Shown: positions 1 through 5,447 of the stretch, piece after piece
Layout of the letters: each line of letters begins with the position of its first letter
How positions within the stretch are numbered: the first letter of the stretch is position 1
The notes under the pieces: generated by a model
Told to the model about the DNA's origin: nothing
Databases searched by the model: none
The model's input: only the letters and a program-made list of their open reading frames with translations
Position numbers and translations under genes: made by a program
Assembly (NCBI GenBank): GCA_965373045.1
Contig: CBDVEQ010000176.1
Location: 1-5,447, forward strand
Direction: 5' to 3'
Length of the DNA stretch: 5,447 bases
Source: DAOVDI01 sp965373045
Lineage (GTDB): Bacteria > Acidobacteriota > Aminicenantia > Aminicenantales > Aminicenantaceae

Positions 1-1
1 A

Positions 2-104
2 AGGGTTCTAGGAATCAAGGGGTCAAGGATTCAAGTGCTTTGAACTAAACTCTTACATATTTTCTTTTCACTCGAACCCTAGAATCCTCGAATCCTTGAA
101 TCCT
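2..104. repeat. Inverted pair of degenerate octamer arrays
   Basis: The left arm (3-34) is four consecutive 8-bp units read on the plus strand: GGGTTCTA, GGAATCAA, GGGGTCAA, GGATTCAA, followed by GTG. The right arm (72-103) is four units that on the minus strand read GGATTCAA, GGATTCGA, GGATTCTA, GGGTTCGA, again followed by GTG. The consensus is roughly GGRTTCNA. The arms (2-37 and 69-104) pair at 27 of 36 positions around a 31-nt AT-rich centre. The array may continue left of the window, since bases 1-2 (AA) fit the end of another unit. It sits 4 bp beyond the stop codon of the leftward M20 gene, so its hairpin could stabilise or end that transcript, but no U-tract follows as in a classical intrinsic terminator. 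The units and their symmetry are seen directly; any function is inference. Confidence 0.8.
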
Positions 105-107
105 GCT

Positions 108-1640
108 TTATTTAGTAAGATAGAATTTTTCCATAAGCGGACGCCACTTTTTCATCAATTCTTTATTCAAATCCAAAGGAGGTTCGGCATCCCCGGGAAG
201 TAATGATTTGTAGGGATTTTTTTCAATGAATGACTCGAACTCGTTCCTTATCTTTTTCAGCAGGTCAGGATTTTTATACAGATCAATGGCCGAAGCGGCC
301 ATAGCCTTAGCTCCTGCATTAAGGCCTTTCCAGGCTGTCGAGCCATAATTAGCAGTCACATTGGACCAGTGATGTCCTATTCCGCCCGGGACCTGGCCAG
401 GGAATAAAATGGTTGTTGTCGGGCAAACTCTTGAAACCTCAGCAACATCGGAAGATCCTCCTCCGACAAAAGTTCTTATTCTTTTCATAAGAGGTCTGGT
501 TTTTGCAGGCATACCGGTTTCTTTTTTCCCCAACTCCTTCTGAAGAGCTTTAGCAAATGCCTGATCCTCTTCTGTCCATTTGGGCATCCCAACGATTTCA
601 ATGTTATTTTGAAACACTTCGGCCAGGGCTTTGTTGCCGATTCTTTGATGAACTGCACTGTAACAACGAATCTCTGCCAGTTTCGTTCCAGTAGCCAAAG
701 CAGCTCCTTTGGCACAGTTGATAACTTTCTTATACATGGCCTCAAGCCTTTCATCGCTGTTTCGTACAAAATACCATACACTTGCCCTGTCCGGCACAAC
801 ATTGGGCGCTTCTCCCCCATCGACGATCACATAATGCATGCGGTATGTATAAAAAAGATGTTCCCGCAGAAAATTTGTGGCTACATTCATGAGTTCCACT
901 GCATCCAGAGCGCTTAAAGCTCCCCATGGGGATGCTCCATGTGAAGTTCTGCCTTCAAAAGTAAAGAGTGTCGAGAACATGGCATTTCCACCTTTTCCAT
1001 AACCTGTTGCAAAAACACTGCTGCTGTGATTATCGATGACAACATCCACATTCTTAAAAAGGCCGGCTCTGACCATATAGGGGCGGCTGATTAGTGTTTC
1101 TTCGGCCGGCGACCCAAAAACCTTGATCGTCCCCTGGAATCCAAATTTATCCATAGCCTTTTTCACAGCAATAGCAGCTGAAGCTGCTGCTGTACACATG
1201 GTATTGTGTCCGCATCCGTGGCCCGGTGCCCCATCAACAACAGGGTCTTTTTTAGGCATCCTTCCCTTCTGCGACAGCATGGGAAGAGCATCAAATTCTC
1301 CCAAGATGCCTATGACCGGTTTACCGGAACCATATGAGGCCACAAAACAAGTCGGCATTCCGGCAAGACCACGCTCGACAGTAAAACCTGCCTCTTCCAG
1401 TGTGTCAGCCAGGAGCTTGGACGATTTGAATTCCTGCATGCCCAGTTCTGCGTATGACCACACAACATCGGATATTTTACCAAATTTTTCAACGGTTTTT
1501 GGCTGCGACAGCCAGTTTAAAACATATTGTTTCTCCTTGCTGATTTTTGATGCTTTTTTGTTCTTGGCCGGAATCACATTGATCATCAAGATCAAACAAA
1601 AAATTAATACAATGATTTTCCTAAACGTTCTTGTACTCAT
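108..1640 (-). CDS. Secreted M20-family amidohydrolase (AbgB-like)
   Basis: Predicted 510-residue zinc-dependent amidohydrolase of peptidase family M20, closest in motif layout to AbgB, the subunit of p-aminobenzoyl-glutamate hydrolase. Residues 1-25 form a signal peptide (basic STRTFRK, then a hydrophobic core of about 17), so it probably acts in the periplasm or outside the cell, unlike cytoplasmic AbgB. GEFDALP lies at 114-120, GHGCGHN at 140-146 (likely ligands Cys143 and His145), PAEE at 178-181 (catalytic and metal-binding Glu pair), DNH at 203-205, the lid/dimerisation segment GRTSHGASPW at 230-239, and the final ligand region GHHW at 422-425. All expected metal residues are present, and the length fits (E. 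coli AbgB is about 480). The start at 1640 is preferred because GGAGGG lies 4 nt upstream and the signal peptide begins there; an in-frame ATG at 1682 would add 14 residues before it. Substrate is unknown: acyl- or aryl-amino acid amides are likely. Confidence 0.9.
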   Translation of the reverse strand: MSTRTFRKIIVLIFCLILMINVIPAKNKKASKISKEKQYVLNWLSQPKTVEKFGKISDVVWSYAELGMQEFKSSKLLADTLEEAGFTVERGLAGMPTCFVASYGSGKPVIGILGEFDALPMLSQKGRMPKKDPVVDGAPGHGCGHNTMCTAAASAAIAVKKAMDKFGFQGTIKVFGSPAEETLISRPYMVRAGLFKNVDVVIDNHSSSVFATGYGKGGNAMFSTLFTFEGRTSHGASPWGALSALDAVELMNVATNFLREHLFYTYRMHYVIVDGGEAPNVVPDRASVWYFVRNSDERLEAMYKKVINCAKGAALATGTKLAEIRCYSAVHQRIGNKALAEVFQNNIEIVGMPKWTEEDQAFAKALQKELGKKETGMPAKTRPLMKRIRTFVGGGSSDVAEVSRVCPTTTILFPGQVPGGIGHHWSNVTANYGSTAWKGLNAGAKAMAASAIDLYKNPDLLKKIRNEFESFIEKNPYKSLLPGDAEPPLDLNKELMKKWRPLMEKFYLTK

Positions 1641-1644
1641 TTTT

Positions 1645-1650
1645 CCCTCC
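1645..1650 (-). promoter_or_regulatory. Ribosome binding site of the M20 gene
   Basis: On the minus strand this reads GGAGGG, separated by four A residues from the ATG at 1640. It settles the start in favour of 1640 over the upstream in-frame ATG at 1682, which has no comparable site and would fall at or upstream of the predicted transcription start. Confidence 0.8.
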
Positions 1651-1680
1651 AATAGATATAAAACCACTTTCCATTCCGTC

Positions 1681-1709
1681 AAAATAATTCATATCACTAT
1701 TCAAGTCAA
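1681..1709 (-). promoter_or_regulatory. Sigma-70-like promoter of the M20 gene
   Basis: On the minus strand TTGACT (1709-1704) is followed after exactly 17 nt by TATTTT (1686-1681). The -35 box matches the consensus at 5 of 6 positions and the -10 box at 4 of 6. Transcription would begin near 1674, leaving a leader of about 35 nt with the GGAGGG site. The boxes are seen in the sequence; activity is inferred. Confidence 0.55.
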
Positions 1710-1739
1710 GAATCGAACATGCCGGAATTGTACATCTCC

Positions 1740-1769
1740 TTGACTCTGTCTTAAAGACGAGAGTAAAAT
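1740..1769 (+). promoter_or_regulatory. Sigma-70-like promoter of the permease cluster
   Basis: TTGACT at 1740-1745 and TAAAAT at 1764-1769 are separated by 18 nt. Each matches its consensus at 5 of 6 positions. Transcription would begin around 1775-1777, giving a very short leader before the ATG at 1787. No other promoter-like site or terminator is evident in the short gaps to the right, so this promoter probably drives all four rightward genes. Confidence 0.5.
1743..1764. promoter_or_regulatory. Operator-like dyad in promoter spacer
   Basis: ACTCT-GTCTT (1743-1752), a central A, then AAGAC-G-AGAGT (1754-1764). The inner five-base arms pair perfectly around one base, and the outer five-base arms also pair, offset by one extra G on the right. 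The dyad fills the spacer between the -35 and -10 boxes of the rightward promoter, where a bound repressor would block RNA polymerase. No regulator gene is in the window, so its owner is unknown. Confidence 0.35.
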
Positions 1770-1786
1770 CCCGGTGGGTGATATCC

Positions 1787-3100
1787 ATGCAAAACCAGAT
1801 CCTTATTATTTTATCCTTAATGGTCATTGCCTATTTGGTTGCTAAATGGCGCAAGCTGTCCGTTGAGACAAGCATGCTTTCCGCGGCTGTAACCGGAGGT
1901 CTTGCCGGCGCTTTCATCGGAACACCACCCATAGGAGAACTGGCCCGCCATCTTGTTGAAGGCAGTTTTACATACCTGGACGTGATCCTTGTCTTTACAA
2001 CAGCGACAATCTTCATGGCTATTGTTTCAGAATCCGGAGGAGTCGATTATGTGGTCAGGGGAACGATCAAATATTTCTACAACTTTCGATTGATCGTGCT
2101 CCTGCTGCTGATGTTCATTATTCTGATACCAGGCGCGCTCACAGGCGCAGGCAGCGTTTCCATTCTGGTAGTCGGCGCTCCTGTGGCTCTTGCATTCGGA
2201 TATCTTGGTATATCCAAAAGGAGGGCAGCTGCGATCCTTTTTATTGTGGCAGGACTAAGTGCAGCCGCCCCACCTGTGAATATCTGGGCTATGATCCTTT
2301 CCGCCGGCACAGCGATTCCCTATGTCGGGTTTGAGCTCCCGTTAGGCATCCCGGTCCTTATCCTTGGAACGTTTACTGTCCTGGTTCTAGGATGGAAACG
2401 GGAATCATCCAGAGACAAGGAATCTGTACTGAAAGATATGCCTGAAGTTCCGGGTTCCATGACCTGGTGGAGAGTTCTTCTGCCCTTTTTGACCTTTTTT
2501 GGATTGATCTTGGTCTACCGTATCTGGCCTTTTTCATTTCCTATCCTTGGTCTGTCTCTTCAATTCGTGATCGCAGCCGTTGTAGCTCTTCTGGTCAGTC
2601 CAAAGCGTATCAATATCCTTGTCTTGTCGAGGGATACTATAAAACGCCTTTTACCGCTTCTGACAACCATGGTCATCGTAGGAATGCTTCAGCAGATCAT
2701 GACAGCGACCGGAGTCAGGGGCCTTCTCTCCTATGCTGTGATCAGTACGCCTCTTATCCTCCTCTTTTTCCTCCTAGCTCTGATCATCCCATTTTCCGAA
2801 GGAGTGCTGACCTATGGCGGAGCAGCGATCATCGGTATTCCGTTGATCTGGTTTCTGGATTCCATCGGATTTCATGCTACCATTGCTATCGCCGGATTGA
2901 GTCTTCTCTGGCCTCTGGGAGACGGACTGCCCCCCACCGCCCTGATCGGACGATTGAGCGTTATGGTTTCCAAGTATGAAGGATCATACTGGCGATTTCT
3001 CAGAACGACCTGGCTTCCATGGATAGTGATCACTCTGACAGGCATTTTAATGATTATATTCAGTTCAAAACTGGAATTCCTGGTTAGCTGGAGTATGTGA
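1787..3100 (+). CDS. Polytopic permease, ion-transporter superfamily type
   Basis: Predicted 437-residue inner-membrane protein, hydrophobic along nearly its whole length with roughly ten or more membrane segments. Two halves show related architecture: a Pro/Gly-rich segment (IPGALTGAGS, 114-123) leading to AAAPPVN (159-165), and IIPFSEGVLTYGG (333-345) leading to GDGLPPT (378-384). Paired Pro-Pro hairpins about 220 residues apart are the style of DctM, DcuC, CitT and related carriers, which move organic anions, often dicarboxylates or amino-acid-like compounds, with sodium or protons. A charged cytoplasmic loop at about 203-223 separates the halves. Start choice: ATG at 1787, with GGTGAT 4 nt upstream matching the 3' part of the ideal Shine-Dalgarno sequence; an in-frame GTG at 1778 would add three residues. 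No TRAP binding protein (DctP) or DctQ is next to it. The superfamily is fairly secure; substrate and exact family are not. Confidence 0.8.
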   Translation: MQNQILIILSLMVIAYLVAKWRKLSVETSMLSAAVTGGLAGAFIGTPPIGELARHLVEGSFTYLDVILVFTTATIFMAIVSESGGVDYVVRGTIKYFYNFRLIVLLLLMFIILIPGALTGAGSVSILVVGAPVALAFGYLGISKRRAAAILFIVAGLSAAAPPVNIWAMILSAGTAIPYVGFELPLGIPVLILGTFTVLVLGWKRESSRDKESVLKDMPEVPGSMTWWRVLLPFLTFFGLILVYRIWPFSFPILGLSLQFVIAAVVALLVSPKRINILVLSRDTIKRLLPLLTTMVIVGMLQQIMTATGVRGLLSYAVISTPLILLFFLLALIIPFSEGVLTYGGAAIIGIPLIWFLDSIGFHATIAIAGLSLLWPLGDGLPPTALIGRLSVMVSKYEGSYWRFLRTTWLPWIVITLTGILMIIFSSKLEFLVSWSM

Positions 3101-3108
3101 CCCAGATT

Positions 3109-3114
3109 GGAGGT
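3109..3114 (+). promoter_or_regulatory. Strong ribosome binding site of the small ORF
   Basis: GGAGGT ends 6 nt before the ATG at 3121. It is one of the best Shine-Dalgarno matches in the window, and it lies in the short gap just after the permease stop codon, which is the main support for translation of the small gene. Confidence 0.75.
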
Positions 3115-3120
3115 AAGATT

Positions 3121-3276
3121 ATGACGATCATCATGATTATTTATTACATTATATGTATATATGTTACTGCCATGCTGCTCTGGAATTTTATCCGCGAAAA
3201 AAAGAGCCTGGATAATATGCTCCATTATCTTCTTGTGATGATCCCGCTTATCTTAAGAGTATTCCGCATCAAATGA
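3121..3276 (+). CDS. 51-residue membrane microprotein
   Basis: A complete 51-codon frame from ATG to TGA fills the gap between the permease and the M14-like gene, 20 bp after the first and 16 bp before the second, with GGAGGT at ideal spacing. Translation begins MTIIMIIYYI and ends LILRVFRIK. Residues about 3-21 make one strongly hydrophobic segment ending in Trp21; residues 24-32 are polar (REKKSLDN), and residues about 33-47 form a second hydrophobic stretch ending in a basic tail. It is probably a small integral membrane protein with one helix or a two-helix hairpin. No family is recognised. Small membrane proteins placed next to transporters (for example MetS beside MetP) can be needed for transport, so a permease accessory subunit is the best guess, but that is inference from position. 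It is too short to be a DctQ subunit. Confidence 0.75.
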   Translation: MTIIMIIYYIICIYVTAMLLWNFIREKKSLDNMLHYLLVMIPLILRVFRIK

Positions 3277-3292
3277 TCAAAGGATAATCCCA

Positions 3293-4456
3293 ATGACACG
3301 CATTTGGAAAACAAAAATCATTCTTTCGGCAGTAATTATGGCTGTCACGACTATGGCTGGAATCCAACTCCACAGGCATCGTCATTTCCAGGTTCCGTTT
3401 TTAGCAGGGCCCGGTGTGACCAAGGTGGTCAGTTTGAGCGATTACGCCAAGGGACTAAAAGGAACCATGGCAGATACATATGTCTTTTTTCTCGAAGGAA
3501 AGGAGGAAGGCGGAAAGGTGTTGATCCTTGGAAACACGCATTCCAATGAACCTGCTGCTCTGCTGTCCTCGTTGATTTTCCTAGAAAATGCTGTAATGGA
3601 CAAAGGAACATTGATCATCATCCCCCAATTCAATAACAGCGGAAGCCGCGGCACTCGTCCCGGAGACGGGTATCCTCTTTATTTTGATATCTCGACGCCC
3701 TGGGGAAAAAAGACTTTCCGGATGGGAAACAGAGATGCATCTCCGGTCGACCAATGGCCTGACCCTGATGTTTATATTCATTATCCAGACAGGATGCTCC
3801 TGTCCTTTCTTGATGTACGAAATACCAACAGGACCTGGCCGGGCCGGGCAGATGGTCCTCTGATGGAGCAGGTGACTTTTGGGGCCATGGAGATCATGAA
3901 ACAAGAAAATGTGGACATCGCTATCGACATTCATGGAGCGGAAACCATGTTTCCCGTTACCAACTGTATTGTTGCTCCTGATAAATCCATACGGATCGCA
4001 ACTATGACGTCTATGATTATCACGGCGAAGGAGGGATTTGAGAGTCATGTAGAACCGTCCCCCTCTAAATTCCGCGGTCTATCCCACCGTGAGATCGGGG
4101 ATTATTGTGATACTCTGCCTTTCCTTCTTGAAGCCCCACTCCCCTTTCTGGATCAGCCTACAGGTCCAAAAACTGTTGATCTCCTCCTGGATGGTAAAGA
4201 TCCCTTCCTCCTCAGTCTATCGAAAAAGAAAAAACTATTTGTCCCATATGATGAGAACGGCTGGCCCATGGCTAATCGTGTAGGCCAACACTGCTCTGTT
4301 ATCCTGGAACTTATACGGCAGTATTCAAGAAAAAAACCAGTCAGAGCCATTAAGATTCAGAATGTTCCCCGTTATGCAGACATCATTGAAAACGGAGTTG
4401 GATTCTACTTTCAAGATCCTTCTAAAAAAGACAAAAAAAGTATCTACTACAACTGA
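3293..4456 (+). CDS. Membrane-anchored AstE/AspA-like M14 metallohydrolase
   Basis: Predicted 387-residue zinc carboxypeptidase-fold enzyme of the succinylglutamate desuccinylase/aspartoacylase (AstE/AspA) branch of family M14. Residues about 8-24 form one hydrophobic segment after a basic MTRIWKTK, with no lipobox, so it is a signal anchor or signal peptide and the catalytic part should face outwards. Motifs in order: NTHSNEP at 81-87 (zinc ligands His83 and Glu86), DVRNTNRTWPG at 174-184 (the NRxFPG-like substrate site, Asn179 and Arg180), DIHG at 212-215 (third ligand His214), and LLEAPLP at 278-284 (general base Glu280). Spacing of 128 residues from Glu86 to His214 resembles true carboxypeptidases more than compact AspA. 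AAAGGA lies 8 nt before the start. Family members remove acyl groups from N-acyl amino acids or trim peptides; the exact reaction is not visible. It is probably cotranscribed with its neighbours. Confidence 0.85.
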   Translation: MTRIWKTKIILSAVIMAVTTMAGIQLHRHRHFQVPFLAGPGVTKVVSLSDYAKGLKGTMADTYVFFLEGKEEGGKVLILGNTHSNEPAALLSSLIFLENAVMDKGTLIIIPQFNNSGSRGTRPGDGYPLYFDISTPWGKKTFRMGNRDASPVDQWPDPDVYIHYPDRMLLSFLDVRNTNRTWPGRADGPLMEQVTFGAMEIMKQENVDIAIDIHGAETMFPVTNCIVAPDKSIRIATMTSMIITAKEGFESHVEPSPSKFRGLSHREIGDYCDTLPFLLEAPLPFLDQPTGPKTVDLLLDGKDPFLLSLSKKKKLFVPYDENGWPMANRVGQHCSVILELIRQYSRKKPVRAIKIQNVPRYADIIENGVGFYFQDPSKKDKKSIYYN

Positions 4457-4481
4457 CTAACCAATTAAAAAGGAAGTGAAA

Positions 4482-5447
4482 ATGAAATCGATCAAATCTT
4501 TACTTGTCGTCTTATCTTTACTGGTTATACTGATTCTATTTGGAGCATTTATCCCCGCTCGATCTGATGTGGATAAGCTCGAACCAAACCTCTATCTTAA
4601 TCCGGACCGGGGATGTACTGATATCCTTGTTGGGAAAAAAGCATCCGCAGACGGGTCTGTTATCACGGTCCATACGGCTGACTGCGGTATCTGTGACTGG
4701 ACCTGGCATTACATTCCTGCCAAAGATCATAAAGAAGGATCAAAACGCAAGATCTACCACATCAACCAGATCAAAACATTACCACCGGAAAAGGGCGGAA
4801 AATGGGGAAATTATAAAGACAATTATACAGGTGTTTCCATACCCGAAATTCCTCATACTTTTGCCTATTTCCACAGTGTTTTTGGCTATATGAACGAGCA
4901 TCAGCTTGCTATGTCTGAATCGACCATAGGATGCCGTCGAAAGATGCGCAACCCGACCCCGTCCGCTGTGATGGATATCACAACTCTGACCATGATCGCT
5001 ATGGAAAGATGCAGTACTGCAAGGGAAGCTATTAAACTCATGGGCTCTCTGGCGGAGAAATACGGCTATGGCTATCACGACAGTGGAGAGATGCTTGGTG
5101 TGGCGGATCCTGATGAAGTCTGGATATTTGAGATTATGCCGGTCGGCCCGTTGTGGACCCCTGATAGCGATAAACCCGGTGCTGTCTGGTGCGCCCAGAG
5201 AGTACCCGATGATCATGTTTCTTTTTGTACCAATGAATCACGTACCGGAAAGATCGACATTGATAACACAGATTATTTTCTGGCTTCTCCCAACGTGATC
5301 AGTCTTGCCATAGAAAAGGGCTTTTATGACCCTGACAGCAGCGAACCATTCAACTTCAAAAAGGCTTATTCTCCTGTTACAGGCAGCGCTGCAAGCAGCC
5401 AGGGCAGCCGGGCGCGCGCCGACGCCAGGAGATTCCGCTCGGTGACC
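4482..5447 (+). CDS. Exported C69 (PepD-like) dipeptidase, 3' end cut
   Basis: The open frame runs from ATG 4482 to the last base without a stop, giving the first 322 residues of a protein whose family is usually somewhat longer. AAGGAAGTGA lies just upstream, and the gap to the M14 gene is 25 bp. Residues 1-8 are basic and 7-24 hydrophobic, a signal sequence, followed by a short propeptide. The C69 N-terminal nucleophile motif is RGCTDILVGKKASADGS at 43-59: Cys45 is expected to become the new N-terminus after self-cleavage. The next conserved block is HTADCG at 64-69, and MNEHQLAMSESTIG at 137-150 is the family's Asn-Glu-containing segment. SGEMLGVADPDEVWIFE (201-217) also fits the family. 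Members are N-terminal nucleophile hydrolases that cleave dipeptides. The signal sequence suggests action outside the cytoplasm. The last 16 or so residues are Arg/Ala-rich and coded by very GC-rich DNA. Confidence 0.85.
   Translation, partial: MKSIKSLLVVLSLLVILILFGAFIPARSDVDKLEPNLYLNPDRGCTDILVGKKASADGSVITVHTADCGICDWTWHYIPAKDHKEGSKRKIYHINQIKTLPPEKGGKWGNYKDNYTGVSIPEIPHTFAYFHSVFGYMNEHQLAMSESTIGCRRKMRNPTPSAVMDITTLTMIAMERCSTAREAIKLMGSLAEKYGYGYHDSGEMLGVADPDEVWIFEIMPVGPLWTPDSDKPGAVWCAQRVPDDHVSFCTNESRTGKIDIDNTDYFLASPNVISLAIEKGFYDPDSSEPFNFKKAYSPVTGSAASSQGSRARADARRFRSVT

Noticed and set aside
2..104. CRISPR array interpretation of the repeats
   Set aside because: The units are 8 bp, contiguous and without unique spacers, so this is a tandem/inverted repeat and not CRISPR.
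609..917. Plus-strand open frame of 102 codons inside the M20 gene
   Set aside because: It is antisense to well-conserved enzyme motifs, has no convincing ribosome binding site and shows no recognisable domain. The same applies to the plus-strand frame at 1123-1743 and the minus-strand frame at 485-820.
1650..1678. Second minus-strand promoter candidate, TTGACG followed after 16 nt by TATATC
   Set aside because: Transcription would begin inside the Shine-Dalgarno site, leaving no functional leader; the pair further upstream has better spacing and position.
1641..1682. Upstream in-frame ATG at 1682 as the start of the M20 gene
   Set aside because: The extra 14 residues would precede an otherwise well-formed signal peptide, no Shine-Dalgarno site supports it, and the predicted transcription start is near 1674, downstream of it. 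GGAGGG supports 1640.
1719..1735. Loose palindrome ATG...AATT...CAT in the divergent region
   Set aside because: Only the outer three and central four bases pair, with mismatches between; this is within chance expectation.
2467..2979. 170-codon plus-strand frame overlapping the permease
   Set aside because: It lies wholly within the permease in another frame and has a low-complexity Ser/Arg-rich composition typical of a shadow of hydrophobic codons.
3581..4048. 155-codon minus-strand frame opposite the M14 gene
   Set aside because: It overlaps the conserved zinc-binding region on the opposite strand and has no ribosome binding site or family motif.
4540..5298. Several alternative frames across the start of the C69 gene on both strands
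   Set aside because: The frame from 4482 carries the full set of C69 motifs and stays open to the window end; the others (4540-4893, 4779-5216, 5068-5298) are its shadows.

Overview
This is a bacterial window of moderate GC. It holds five protein genes and no RNA gene, CRISPR array or insertion sequence. Four genes run rightwards as a tight cluster (1787 to the right edge), and one runs leftwards (1640 to 108). The two directions share a short divergent control region (1641-1786) with sigma-70-like promoters. Shine-Dalgarno sites are clear, and three of the four enzyme or transporter genes show N-terminal export or anchor segments. Taxonomy cannot be fixed from the sequence. The gene content (exported M20, M14 and C69 hydrolases with a permease) and the octamer repeat fit an uncultured peptide-fermenting bacterium, perhaps of the Aminicenantes type, but that is a weak recollection-based guess.

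Layout: (1) 2-104, two facing arrays of four degenerate 8-bp units, just past the 3' end of the leftward gene. (2) 108-1640, minus strand, a secreted M20-family amidohydrolase related to the p-aminobenzoyl-glutamate hydrolase subunit AbgB. (3) 1641-1786, divergent promoters; the rightward one has a dyad in its spacer that could be an operator. (4) 1787-3100, a polytopic permease of ion-transporter-superfamily type with two pseudo-repeated halves. (5) 3121-3276, a 51-residue membrane microprotein with an excellent ribosome binding site. (6) 3293-4456, a membrane-anchored zinc carboxypeptidase-like enzyme of the AstE/AspA (M14) type with all key residues. (7) 4482 to the edge, the N-terminal 322 residues of an exported C69 (PepD-like) dipeptidase, cut by the window end.

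Taken together this looks like a scavenging cassette. Three hydrolases predicted to act outside the cytoplasmic membrane (M20 on acyl-amino acid or amide bonds, M14/AstE-like on N-acyl amino acids or peptides, C69 on dipeptides) would release small amino-acid-like products, and the permease with its possible small partner would move a substrate or product across the membrane. The families are read from motifs; the shared pathway and substrate are inference. The most novel-looking parts are the small membrane protein, the permease it accompanies, and the operator-like dyad.
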